Source of the DNA: Larix kaempferi | Taxonomy: Eukaryota > Streptophyta > Pinopsida > Pinales > Pinaceae | Direction: 5' to 3' | Length of the DNA stretch: 64,000 nucleotides | Assembly: GCA_027924585.1 (NCBI GenBank) | Contig: BSBM01000712.1 | Location: 1,436,001-1,500,000, forward strand | Part shown: positions 1 through 10,344 of the stretch, piece by piece | How positions within the stretch are numbered: the stretch's first letter is position 1 | Layout of the letters: each line of letters starts with the position of its first letter | Program-made: the position numbers and the translations under genes | Notes under the pieces: generated by a model | What the model saw: only the letters and a program-made list of their open reading frames with translations | The model's database searches: none | What the model was told of the DNA's origin: nothing

Positions 1-470
1 ATCTAAAAAAAATGGTAGCTAGAATATTTAGTGAAAATAGGGTTTTTTAAAATGGAAAAGTACATTGTGTTTGGGTTTAAAAAAAACAATAATATAAAAT
101 GAATTAGGGATACAATCAATAATTTTTCCTAGTTTCCATGCCCATCCTTGTCTTCTAAACTATTTTGTATATTCATTGTTGCAAAAATAATTTTGCACTT
201 ATATCTAGTTTTTCTTGTTGTGTTGTTTGTATGGATAGACTTGGTATTTGGAGGCCCCCATCATGTTGGTTCTTATTTGTGTCCCTTTGGTTGGTCCCCT
301 TGACCATGCCTTTATTGAAATCACACACTCCCAAGTTATACATGATATTGGGTTTAATGGTCATGTCTCATTGTGGAGTGATGAATCCCTTAGTAATTTA
401 CTTAACTAGCCAAAATAATAGATCATGAACAATATTCAAAGAATAAAATTCAAAAAAGAAAATAGAATAT
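1..470. other. AT-rich left flank of TE-A
   Basis: This stretch lies outside the left LTR of TE-A. It is AT-rich and holds no recognisable gene; an 87-codon open frame at 165-428 matches no family I know. TE-A carries the same 8 bases on both outer sides, so this flank is most likely the continuation of the sequence that resumes at 27558, which is the LTR of chromo-1. Confidence 0.5.
463..470. repeat. Left flanking direct repeat of TE-A
   Basis: The bases tagaatat sit directly before the TE-A left LTR, and the same 8 bases follow its right LTR at 27558-27565. Ty3/gypsy integrases usually duplicate 5 bases, so the real duplication may be a 5-base subset of this match. Confidence 0.75.
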
Positions 471-1437
471 TGTTCAGGATTTAAACCTTATAGTGAGGAG
501 AGATACTAGCAACTTGGGTGGGGTTGACAGGTAGATACATTCATTATATTGTATTTAGTTCCTACAAATCAAAGAGATTGGCATATCGAAAGATGTACCT
601 TTAATCGACGGTTGGTCCCAGCTTTCACTTGATCTCCTGCTTGATCTCCCGCTATGATGAACCTACGACACAAAGGAAAACTTCCTTAGTGTATCTTGAC
701 TATATAAATATGATGAATATTGAAAACAATCAAACATCAACAACAATCAAATACTAATCCAAATGAACATACAATCCAATAGACATTCGATTTGGGACAA
801 GAAGGGTGTTTACACCTTTTTATTGTCAAAGAAACATGAATCATTACAAATATACCTGACGTGCCAAGATGCATCTGCAATCGAGTCCCGGGCTCCTTCT
901 CTTCACAATGACTTGGGAATTCCTCCAGTGTAACAACACTTCAAGCCTTTCTTCTAGGTCCCTCTCTCATAGATCCTCCTTGTATTTATGGGACAAGGTA
1001 GGCAGTTGGATTCGAGAGGTGGTTGAATTGGGAGGTTGGGGAATTTGTAGAACCAACTTCAACTAATCCTAATTCTTAATCTTAATATATTTTTTGAATT
1101 CATCTTAAGATGTACGCAAGTTTCATATAACCAAAGTAGCGTACAGTAAGCAACTTTTTTTCTTAGCAACAAGCATTTGCAACATTTTAATTTGTGTACG
1201 CTGGTTGTCCTTGAGGAAAGAAACGTTCATCTCCAAGGTGTATGCTGGTTACTTCCTCCTAGATAGTAGCATTCATCTCATGAAATCAGTAGAAACAATA
1301 TGTTTCTCAGCTGAAGAGAGTAGTTCTAGTCAATAAGTCATCTAGGTCAACCTAGCTCTTCAATCCTTAGTGTCCTTTTGTGTGATCAGCAGAGCAATGT
1401 GATCATGGATAGAGAAGTGCAGATTTGACCTATAATA
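471..1437 (-). repeat. TE-A 3' LTR
   Basis: This 967-bp LTR begins tgttcagg and ends tataata on the plus strand. It matches 11265-12104 joined to 27462-27557 throughout, with a small insertion near 640 relative to the other copy. The inner end reads TA where the outer LTR has TG (minus strand), a single G to A change. Because the element is on the minus strand, this left copy is the 3' LTR. Confidence 0.9.
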
Positions 1438-1451
1438 GATGCCCCCTAATG
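1438..1451 (-). other. TE-A polypurine tract
   Basis: On the minus strand this reads attagggggcatc directly before the 3' LTR, the expected place for the plus-strand DNA synthesis primer. TE-C (agggggaaat) and TE-F (ggggggcatt) have the same kind of tract at the same position. Confidence 0.75.
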
Positions 1452-2719
1452 TGTGAGGTCAAAGATAAATGATGGCCGAAATACATTATAATTCCAAGTC
1501 ATAGGAGGAGCAAGAAACCACAGAACCCAGTCACAAAAGTACCTGAAACAACAATCAAGGTCAACGAGCAATTACAATCTTGACATCAAATAGATGTGTA
1601 GCATTATACAACATGATCTCCGATACATAACTAGGACATATATACAGAACATGGAAACTGAAATACAAGTGTGGATCCATGTCAAAATGAGAGATCATAG
1701 CCATAACAACAAACTGGATCCATGTCTCATGGAGAGCCAAAATGAGTGAGGCTCAGTCTTGAGCAGCTTGGGTGATAACATAAATAGGGTGATGCTATTA
1801 GAATCCCAAGGTCTTCATCCAGAAAACCCAAGGAACAAACCCTAACCATGTGAATATATGAGCTGAAGTCGAACATGGGGGGTATCATTTGATTACCGGT
1901 CATTGATGTATACCGTTAACAAACGCGAGGGATTTCATCGATAATGATAATGGGGCCCAAGGTACCTAGTATGATCCAACAGGTGTGAATAAATGGACTT
2001 GAAGTAGAACACCTGAGGAACCTGTATAATAAGAGACATTGATGTATTCCCATTATTCAACAGTGAGGGAAACAACCATTGATGACCACAATTCCTAAGG
2101 TACTAACCGAAACTCTAAACTTCATTCCCAGAGAAAAATGAGTTGAAGTCGATAGGAAGAAGTCCGCTGGAAGGGAGGCCTTAAAGCATCCTCCATCATC
2201 CAACACGAGGAACACTCAATAGGTATGAGCTGATGTGGAGTAGGACAAGTAACAAGATGAAACAAACTGACACCAGGATGGCCGACACATGAAGTCAAGG
2301 TAAACTGTAGAATGGCCGACGCAAGCTGTATCCTTGAACAGTGAGCACAACACAAAGTGACTTAGGCAGCTTTAACATGAAGGGGAAGTGATATAAGCGC
2401 ACAATGTAGGATACATTAACAGACCCTCCATATGGTTGGAAGAATAACCAACCAGGGGAGTAAAAAATCAGAGATCAGGTTCATCCGAAGGTCAAAAACT
2501 AAAACCCAACTGACATGAAAGACTCAAGTAGGTGCCGTGTTCAAGGACATGAATGACTTAACTTCCTTTGAAACTGAAAAGATGTGATATACCCTTCTTA
2601 TCCCTTATTCTTTTTGGTAAAAGAATGTCCTTCTTGTTGTTTTAATGAGTCCAAGAACGATAGAAAACTCAATAAGTCCAACCATGTAAAATTTTAATGA
2701 GCCCATGGGAGGAAGACTT

Positions 2720-3060
2720 AGGACCTTCTTCATTTTTTATAGAGTTTGAAGAAGAGATAGGCGAATACTCTATAATACTGATCTCTGGATTTTAGAATTG
2801 AGCCGAGATCTGTTCTTTCTCACCGGTGTTTTCTTGTTTAAGGAGTCATAAAAACTTAAATAATCCTCCATACACTTACTCGTGGATTTTAATATCGAGC
2901 CCGAGTAGGTTAATGCTCACCGGTGTTTTCCTATTTATAGAGTCTGAAAAACTTAAACAATCCTCTATATACCCTCTCGTGGATTTCACATCGATCCCAA
3001 GTAGGTTAATGCTAGCTTGGTGTTTTCATGTTTCGAGAGCCTGAAAACCCTAAAGAAGGC
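2720..3060. repeat. 97-bp tandem repeat, about three units
   Basis: Units contain tggattt, then gagcccgagtaggttaatgc, then ggtgttttc and a tail ending in an aatcctcc-like motif. The word tggat recurs at 2786, 2883 and 2980, giving a 97-bp period. The array lies upstream of the antisense PMD gene of TE-A. Confidence 0.8.
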
Positions 3061-3065
3061 TCCAA

Positions 3066-3200
3066 AAGGCCCTTTTTCGTATAGTTAGTCTCCTCCCCCC
3101 AAAAAGTGTAAAACAATGGAAGAAGAACTCTTCTAGCCACATATGACTAGAGTATTCCTTTTTCGTAATTAATCCGCAAAAGTCAGGAAAAGGGTTAAAC
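3066..3200. repeat. Shared upstream module of TE-A, TE-C and TE-F
   Basis: The module runs from ccctttttcgta through gaagaactcttctag and gactagagtattcc to tttttcgtaatta and aaaaggg. TE-F has the equivalent at 54829-54960 in the same orientation relative to PMD. TE-C has it reversed at 25050-25180, again upstream of its PMD gene. It is one of the best-kept noncoding blocks shared by the three elements. Confidence 0.6.
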
Positions 3201-4029
3201 TTATACTTAAGCGGATGGACCTTAAATTCCTTTAACGAGCTTGAAAAGACCATGTTTGCTCAGCAATCTTATTTAGATTTTAAAATAGTCAAAACAAGAG
3301 CTTAAAACGATTTAAAAGACAACTTCTAGGATCGTGGGTTCATAACCTGCCAAAAAATAGGATCTCAACAATCGCATTAGTAACTATCGACAGAGTTTCT
3401 TAATGAAAATAATAGTAACATGGTACTTATATTGGTCTATTGATAAGAAAATAAGTCGTGTCTAGTTCAATACTTTGAAAATCTAGTGAAAATTTGAAAT
3501 ATATTGGTTAAATTTAACTCACCAAGACTTGTAGGTATTACTGATTAAATAGAACATCTTAGGGACAACTTGAAACTATACACTTTTGCAAAAAGAGGGT
3601 AAAATTAAAGTCAATTTTATATAATTAGTTTTAAATTAACAAATCAAAATATCACATTTGCAAATTCTAGGGAAAAATTGGAGCAAAACCTTGATCTTAC
3701 TCCATTGATTGCAACCAAACCGGACCACCGATCGATCTTCTACTTCCAACACGTAAGTTCATTCCTTCCAAACTTGCAATTTCATGTATTTTTTTGTCAA
3801 TTTTTTTGTCAATTTTTATGGTCAAAAATCATTTTCTAGCAATGTTCACATCGTGTTTTGCGTGTACGCTGTTGTGTATGAGAAAAAGCAGTGTTCACTG
3901 GCCAAGTGCGCTAGTTTAGCTCGTAAAGAGCAGCATTCAAACATGCCTGTTCAGTACTAACAACAACGTACACCCCTGAAAGTAGGGTAAAAAGGTGAAA
4001 AATACTAAAATTTCACTGTTGCTTGGCAG

Positions 4030-5152
4030 GATGGTTTTGGTATGGCGGGAAAGGGAGCATGAGGACATGGACCAAGAAGCATTACAAGACCTAATGACCC
4101 TTCATACACTTCAAAGATGCGGATTGTTGAAATTTTATAGAACGGTCAACATGTGGGCACAAATCTGCTTGCTTGAAAGACTTGTCCAATATTGGGACAC
4201 AAATGCCATGGTGTTTGATATCCAAGGTGAGATACTAGAGCTCACCATAGATGACATCTACTTTATCACGGCTCTCTCTCGGAGGGGAGACTTAGTGAAT
4301 ATAAAAGGGTCCTCTTGCAATGTGGGTGCCTTGTCCATGCAAGAATATGTCAATGCTTACTGCCTACTAGGAACTGAGAAATGCGGTAGTCAAGTTCTCA
4401 TCTCAACTGTCGCAAGCTTCCCTCTCTGAGTTATTCTGAGTGTTCTCAACCGAATGGGAGGAAGTGCTTCACAACATCTTGCATCAAGACATTATATGTA
4501 TATAGGTATTGAATGCTTACAAGGGCATGTTTATGACTAGTGTTCAAGTCTTTTGGTGAACATGAAGCTTCAACACTCGGGGTGTAAGACTGGAAAAATG
4601 AAGAATTTTGGGTATGGAAGCCTACTTTGCACCTTCTTCTTTAAGAGAGTGCCTGCTATCAATTTGGGCATGGAAATTCCCCCTATCAACCCTCGCGAGT
4701 CAATGCTGGCCCACTGGGGTGAGATCTTCCTCCGCCAGGGTGGTGGCGAGAGAAACTTCTGTTACCACGAGGATGACTTATGGGGTTGGTGAGAATGACA
4801 GGTGCCAGCTCTTGAGTAGTTCCATATGCAGGCCTAAAATTCCTCCATGATCCTAAGCTGATACTTCCTCCAAGAGAAGCCTGGGGAGATATAGGTATGT
4901 TTATGTTTCTGAAAAATTATTTAATTTTTATATTTTATATATGTGATTTTTATGATGAGTTTGAAGTACTAAAACAAAGTGTCAAATGCAGATGTTGGAC
5001 CAGTATGCCCTGAGGGACACCCATATACTTTTTTGAGACCAGTAGAAGTGGGTGTAGTTGATGCCACACTGGGAACCATAGAGAGGAAGATGAGCTGGTT
5101 AAATCTTGAAATTCCTACATATCAGATTGAGCGGATGCTAGTTGATATGTAG
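4030..5152 (+). pseudogene. PMD (MAIN-like) gene, antisense in TE-A
   Basis: The plant mobile domain is a plant-specific domain found in host MAIN/MAIL proteins and in some transposable elements; its molecular role is not settled. Here the frame starts at the ATG at 4031 with MVLVWREREHE, followed by a GLLKFYRTVNMW motif, an ILELTIDDIYFITALS motif and NFGYGSLLCTFFF near 4610. Those blocks recur in the same order in TE-F and TE-C. A likely 3' splice site (ttggcag) directly precedes the ATG. Exon 1 ends with an AWGDI motif at 4894; after an intron, exon 2 starts DVGPVCPEGHPYTFL and ends at TAG 5152. There is a stop at 4427-4429 and a frame change between about 4790 and 4849, so the copy is dead. 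It is transcribed toward the additional RNase H, opposite to TE-A pol. Confidence 0.8.
4895..4991 (+). other. Intron in the TE-A PMD gene
   Basis: This 97-bp AT-rich segment starts gtatgt and ends aaatgcag. Removing it joins a codon split after its first base, giving AWGDI followed by DVGP, as in TE-F (intron 56696-56786) and TE-C (22664-22769). The frame, GT-AG borders and conserved place argue for a true spliceosomal intron. Confidence 0.8.
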
Positions 5153-5439
5153 GAGGATGTGTTGGTGTGCCCCTAGCCTGGATTAGGTTACTGCGGAAAG
5201 TAGCTAGGCTAGTCATTTGCTACCGAGAGGCAGTAGAGGCATATGAGGCCCCATCTTCTCCATAGGAGAAGGATATTCTATGTTTATTTTTGAGGCCATC
5301 AAGCCCAATTTTGTATCTTATGACATGACTCTATGACAAACTTATGATCCAAACTCATACTACTTTTTAATACGGATATATATATATATATATACAGTAT
5401 CGGTTATTTACATGTGTGTTATTGTGTTTTATGCATGAA
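5153..5439. other. Gap between the convergent PMD gene and additional RNase H in TE-A
   Basis: This is a short AT-rich stretch with a (ta)n run near 5378-5393. Two genes end toward each other here, so it may hold both 3' ends. I see no coding signal. Confidence 0.5.
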
Positions 5440-5868
5440 TTATTATGTGTGTGAATGATGCAAATGCCAATCTAAAACGTAGTTTGCAAATGAATCAACT
5501 AATGCATTCAAGTTTGTTGGAATATGTTGATATATAATATACTCAAATTGTCTCTTAAGTAACTTAACCCGTAGAAACTAACGTAGCAAAGTAGGATCTC
5601 TAACCTGATAAACACCCATTAATTGAAAAACAACTAACTGTGAGTCGAGCCATACCTCCAAATGTGAAATGCCATGAAACAGAGCATCTCAGAGTAGCTC
5701 TATGACCACATGATATTCAGCCACATTGTTCGTTGTGGGACCTAAACAAGCCCTTCCCGAAGACACCGGTTGACCAGTTGGTGAGTAAATAACCCAAGCA
5801 GTTGCAGCCAACTGATTGGTGTGGCTGGTAGCGTGATCAACAAACCCTATAAAGTGTTCAGTCACCAT
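5440..5868 (-). pseudogene. Additional (archaeal-type) RNase H domain of TE-A
   Basis: The frame starts MVTEHFIGFVDHATS at 5868. All four acidic positions expected of an RNase H are visible: Asp in GFVDHAT, Glu in NVAEYHV, Asp in WLDSQL and Asp in ALVDSFAN. Stop codons interrupt it near 5688 and 5540. The same domain follows integrase in TE-C and TE-F. Tat-lineage Ty3/gypsy elements are known to carry such a second RNase H. In TE-A it survives although RT, native RNase H and integrase have been deleted. Confidence 0.82.
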
Positions 5869-5984
5869 CTGAAACACAAAGCGATAAATGCAGAAGATAT
5901 AACTACAACCGTAAACAAAGCTAACTCTACAAAATGTACAATTAAAAATACATGAAAAAGCATAAATGCTTAAGCGTAGTACTT

Positions 5985-7124
5985 CTTCAAGTAGGGTCAA
6001 TGCATGGGATCTCTTCATGAGACCGGGAAAATATGTCACAAAAATCGTTAAAAAGATTGATATACGAAATGATCTCATCAAGATAACAACCCGCTCCAAT
6101 AAAAATATTCTCCGTGACTCCAGGCTGAGTGGAAATGTTGATCGAGATAGTTCTCAATGTATTCGCTCTATTCCCTTCGATAAGAACAAATTGTGAAGTG
6201 GAAAGGATAGAGGACAAATCAACATTCTCACTTGGTGTCAGAGAGAACTCACCTCTCTATCAATTTTAGAATGGGAAGTAAATAGGACCTGGGGTGTATA
6301 TTTTCTCGATGGTGGTCCAGGCCTATCATAGCTTCCAAAAACGTTTCGTTAGAAGGAAAAACTGTGTCTAAACAATTAGGAGAGTGGGTTGAGTCCACTG
6401 ACCATGCAAGGGCATAGTCCATATCTGACTCAACAGAGACCAATGGAGTCATGATATGTTCTATTGTAGTTTGTTGTGAATCCAAGTAGGTTACCTCTAC
6501 AATAGATATAGGCACAACTGGTTCTAATTCAGTAGGGAGAATCTGAGTATCTGTGGTTGAACCGACCGTGGAAGTTTCAGAGGAGGAGCATTCTTCAAAA
6601 CCAATAAAATTAATGGGAGAAGGTAGGTCAAAAGTGCCTATTAATGACCCATAGAGACCTACTCCCAAACTCTCAGTGACTGGGCAGGATTGATTCACCA
6701 ATGGGATAGTTGAATCAGATGAAGTTTGGTTGGTCTTTTGGGAAAACGAAAGTTGATCGACTATGATGATATTTCCCTTTTGAGGGAACATTATGATCTG
6801 GAAGACAAATGATGACACTGCCTGCATGGCATATGTCCAGCTCCTAACTAACAATAAGTTGTAGTCAAGTGGAGCGTCCAGAACTTCAACCTCTACCGAT
6901 ACTAGTTTGCCCGCAAGTTCAACATAAAATGATGGTAAGACTTTGTGTGGGTGGAAATATCTTCTATCAAAGGCGGTAAGTACCGTGTTAGAGGGAGCTA
7001 ACTTGGGTTCACCCAAAGCTTTCCAGTAAGAAATAGACATTACGCAAATGGATGCACCCTCATCTACCACATCTTGTCGAATGGTCATGGGACCATGAAC
7101 GACCTCTATCTCGAGAGCAACATG
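5985..7124 (-). pseudogene. TE-A protease and pre-RT linker
   Basis: Reading leftwards from the TE-B insertion, the frame has the protease motif VVDEGASICVMS near 7066, then a core with LDAPLDYNLLLVRSWTYAM near 6870 that closely matches TE-C and TE-F. A long acidic, Ser/Thr-rich linker follows. A second frame (6217-5987) holds the block that precedes RT in TE-C, with LFNDFCDIFSRSHEEIPCIDP. The sequence then jumps straight to the region before the additional RNase H, so RT to integrase is deleted at about 5985. The active site reads Asp-Glu-Gly instead of Asp-Ser/Thr-Gly. Confidence 0.78.
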
Positions 7125-7129
7125 ATACG
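7125..7129. repeat. Target site duplication of TE-B, left
   Basis: The bases atacg precede TE-B and ataca follow it at 10340-10344. They differ by one G/A, the change expected from decay of a methylated CG. Confidence 0.75.
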
Positions 7130-7749
7130 TGATCTAGGTGGATATCGGTGGCGGCCCACCTCTTCCAACTGGCTCAAAACAGTCTTCTAGTAATTTTGGT
7201 AAATTACTATTTTTAGCAGTTTTTTGGGTCCTGAACTTCCAGAGCCATTTTGAGGCCCTAAACGAATTTTTTTGGCGATTTGGGGGATCAAATGGTTGCC
7301 AACGGTACATATTTGGGCCCAATATAAAGTTGTAAATCTCAGACAGACCTTTCCAATGGGCTACCGAGCGCCCCAAACGGAGATCGTATGCAAACGTTAT
7401 GACCCCGGGAAGTTGACTATTTAACTAACCACCTTGGGGCTGCAAACTTTATGACGGTTCATCTTCTAGGGTTAGGTTTTTGGATGTTTGGAATTCTTTC
7501 CCTCATGCTTATGATAAATAGGCCCTTTCGGCCTCTCTTTGTATTCATCTTGGCACAAATGAGCATAGTGACCACATCTCTTCTCAGAGATAGCTACCAC
7601 CATTCTAGCTATTGTATTTTACAATCTGTTCTATTTCCGCTATTTAATAGAATATGTGTTTACTGTATCACTGCGTTATTTGCAATATATCTCTGTATAT
7701 GATTCTGTATATGCTATCTTTTGTTTCGTTCCCACATAAATCCGGATTA
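7130..7749 (+). repeat. TE-B 5' LTR
   Basis: It starts tgatctaggtgg and ends ccggatta. It is 620 bp, longer than the 3' LTR by a segment near 7250-7320 (ggccctaaacgaattttttt and following bases) that is missing from the other copy. The final CA has become TA. Confidence 0.9.
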
Positions 7750-7750
7750 G

Positions 7751-7762
7751 TGGTATCAGAGC
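7751..7762 (+). other. TE-B primer-binding site (initiator Met tRNA)
   Basis: The bases tggtatcagagc are the standard plant site complementary to the 3' end of initiator methionine tRNA, one base after the 5' LTR. Confidence 0.9.
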
Positions 7763-7880
7763 GGTCTGCTCTTTGATTGTTTCTTGGTGCATGTCCCTGA
7801 CAAGGTCAGGATACAGAGAGTTGGGTCTCGAACTAGTTTCACTTGGGGAAGACCACTCTCACCGCCTGAAACGGCCTCCC

Positions 7881-9275
7881 ATGGCGGAAGAAAAGAGAGA
7901 CGACAGAGCAATAGATCATATCAAGTTGTTTCTCGAGGAAGCCCTCGCGCGATAGAGGAATGAGATGATGGATAATTTCGCCTAGATCCTTCAATGCATG
8001 CCAACAGTGGAAAATGCACCCTCAATGAGCAACCATTTTGGAGATACGACTCCCTTCAAGGTACAAGTTAATTTTGATATCCCTTTATTTGAAGGCCAAA
8101 TCGATGCCGATGCCCTAGATAAATGGTTGAATCTACTAGAAGGGTATTTCTCTGTCCACAATTTTTCCGACAGGGAAAAGATTGTCTTTGCACTCCTCAA
8201 GGCCGTCCCCCATGTCAAATATTGGTGGGAAACTTATTGTGAGCAAAACTCATCAGACGAGTCTGGATTGTTTGAATATTCCAATCCCACTTGGGCCTCT
8301 TTTATAGATGCCGTCAAGGAACAATATTACCCTGTTGGAAACTATGATGACCAGTACACAAAATGGACCATTCTGCACCAAGAGAGTGACCAAACGGTGT
8401 CGGAGTACACCAACAACTTTCATACCTCGCGCAAAAATTTGGGTATCAAGGACTCCGAGCGGCACCTAGTACTGGAATATTGCAGTGGTCTACACCGGTA
8501 CATACGAACCGAGATGGATTTCCTTGAAATCTCTTCACTCGGATCCGCCTATCGATATGCTGTCAAAATCGAGCAAAAATTTCAGCAAAAGAACAAGCAT
8601 GAATTTGGACCTGCGCAGAAGCAGGGCAAGGGAAACTCTGCCTCACAGAACACGAGGCAGGGAAAGGACAACTAGTCCCAACCACAAGCGAAGAAGGGTA
8701 AAGAAAAGACAAAGAAGGACACTGGGAAGTGGTGCAAGTTCCACAAAAGCCCCTGGCACAACACTGATGAATGTCGCTCAAAATAGTCATTGGTGGCTGA
8801 GATCAAAGCTTCAGAATTAGATCCCAATTCCGATTCCGACTCAGAACCTAATTTCATAGCCACGCGAAAAGGGAAGCAGATCATTGATGCAGAACCCAGT
8901 GCCGTTGTTGCCACCACACAGATTCAGCCAAAGGAGCCTGAAGATTCGGAGGTAGAGGAGTGCCTTTTCCACTCACAGATGTGGGTGAAGGGAATTCCCC
9001 TACACTTTGTTGTGGACAGCGGCAGCCAAAAGAACCTAATCTCAGAAGAAGTCATCAAGAGATTGGAGCTACCAATAACGCCACACCCACAACCATACAC
9101 CATTGGATGGCTAAGCCAAGGACGAAGGATCCATGTCAGTCACCAATGTCGCCTACCATATGGCATCAAGCCCTTCAAAGATGAGGTATTGTGTGATGTG
9201 GCCCCACTTGAAGTATGTGATGTTCTTTTAGGACAACCATATATGTGGAAGCGTCATGCTGTATATGAATCATGA
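7881..9275 (+). pseudogene. TE-B gag-protease
   Basis: One frame runs from the ATG at 7881 (MAEEKRDDRAIDHIK) through Gag to protease, broken by in-frame stops at 7953, 7983, 8673 and 8785. The Gag core (7998-8600) has FEGQIDADALDKWLNLLEGYF and YTKWTILHQESDQTVSEYT. A finger at about 8742 reads WCKFHKSPWHNTDEC (Cys-x2-His-x4-His-x4-Cys). The protease follows with FVVDSGSQKNLIS at about 9009 and ends at TGA 9273-9275. Beyond it the same frame holds VTLGGQLYPIPEIV, a protease-RT linker type, and then nothing recognisable. Two or more of the stops are TAG where Gln is expected. Confidence 0.85.
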
Positions 9276-9770
9276 CCTCGCAGTGTCATTGTCACTTTGG
9301 GAGGACAACTCTATCCGATACCAGAGATAGTTGCACCTACCCCAAATGAGCAAGGAAGGAAGATAATCTCCCACACTGGGAAATTTTCCCTATTCACAAT
9401 TGCCACTAAAGGTGAACATCAGATCGCAGAGACATCCACAACCTCTGCAGATTATCCTTCTACTTAGCAGAAACAAGAAGAACACAAATTCAGTGCCGCA
9501 TCGCCTATTCGGGTACCTCTACAGTGCAATGCCACGCATTCAAGGAGCTCCTCCAAAAATAAACCATCGAAACCGGTGCATACCAAGGATACCACAACAA
9601 CCAAAACTGTTGAACAGCTCCAGCGCATCCATCAACAACAATTACGACCCTCTGAAGATGTCAAAGTAAGGCAACCTTTCCACTTCAGCAAATGTCACAC
9701 CAAGAGCTCAACTCGACACATAACTCGACATATGATAAGGTATTTAATGCAACGGATACCATTGCTTCCT
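9276..9770 (+). other. Linker remnant after the TE-B protease
   Basis: The frame stays mostly open with Thr/Lys/Gln-rich sequence and no RT motif. The polypurine tract follows directly, so pol was lost by one large internal deletion ending in this stretch. Confidence 0.55.
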
Positions 9771-9783
9771 AAGGAGGGAGGAT
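9771..9783 (+). other. TE-B polypurine tract
   Basis: The bases aaggagggaggat lie immediately before the 3' LTR, as expected for plus-strand priming. Confidence 0.85.
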
Positions 9784-10339
9784 TGATCCAGGTGGATATC
9801 GGTGGTGGCCCACCTCTTCCAACTGGCTCAAAACAGTCTTCTGGCAATTTTGGTAAATTACTATTTTTAGCAGTTTTTTGGGTCCTAAACTTCCAGAGCC
9901 ATTTGGACCCATTCGAAGGTTGTAAATCTCGGATAGAACTTTCCAACGGGATACCGAGCGCCCGAAACGGAGATCATATGCAAAAGTTATGACCCCGGGA
10001 AGTTGATTGTTCAACTAACCACCTTGGGGATGCAAAATTTATGACGGTTCATCTTCTAGGGTTAGGTTTTTGGATGTTTGGGATTCTTTCCCTCATGCTT
10101 ATGATAAATAGGCCCTTTCAGCCTCTCTTTGTATTCATCTTGGCACAAATGAGCATAGCGGCCTCATCTCTTCTCAGAGATAGCTACCACCATTCTAGCT
10201 ATTGTATTTTACAGTCTGTTCTATTTCCGCTATTTAATAGAATATGTGTTTACTGTATCACTGTGTTATTTGCAATATATCTCTGTATATGATTCTGTAT
10301 ATGCTATCTTTTGTTTCGTTCCCACATAAATCCGGATCA
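9784..10339 (+). repeat. TE-B 3' LTR
   Basis: It starts tgatccaggtgg and ends ccggatca, so both canonical ends are kept. It is very similar to 7130-7749 apart from the internal length difference. Confidence 0.9.
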
Positions 10340-10344
10340 ATACA

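Larger units (their letters stand above)
1452..4029. other. TE-A noncoding region upstream of the antisense PMD gene
   Basis: This 2.6-kb stretch lies between the polypurine tract and the PMD gene and has no convincing coding frame. It is related to TE-F 53541-55826. For example, both carry a block with ttgattaccgg, cattgatgta and accgttaacaa (here 1889-1922, in TE-F 53937-53970). It includes a 97-bp tandem repeat (2720-3060) and a shared module with inverted ccttttt and aaaaagg motifs (3066-3200). By position it would hold the promoter and 5' exon(s) of the PMD gene; that is inference. Confidence 0.55.
7130..10339 (+). mobile_element. TE-B: non-autonomous Ty3/gypsy element with gag and protease only
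   Basis: The element is 3.2 kb with LTRs at 7130-7749 and 9784-10339, an initiator-Met primer-binding site, a gag-protease frame and a polypurine tract. No RT, RNase H or integrase is present, nor room for them. It sits in opposite orientation inside the TE-A protease frame, and the TE-A protein alignment resumes in register across it. The layout matches what has been called TR-GAG elements, which rely on partners for replication. The gag and the CX2HX4HX4C finger look like chromovirus (Reina/Galadriel-type) gag; that assignment is inference. Confidence 0.9.

Noticed and set aside
165-428. 87-codon open frame at the left edge
   Set aside because: No recognisable motif; AT-rich flank and an overlapping minus-strand frame of similar length suggest chance.
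7451-7702. 83-codon hydrophobic frame, repeated at 10041-10292
   Set aside because: It lies wholly inside the two TE-B LTRs and is present only because the LTRs are near-identical.
7753-7762. A tRNA gene fragment at tggtatcagagc, also at 44000
   Set aside because: It is the standard primer-binding site directly after an LTR and no tRNA body follows.
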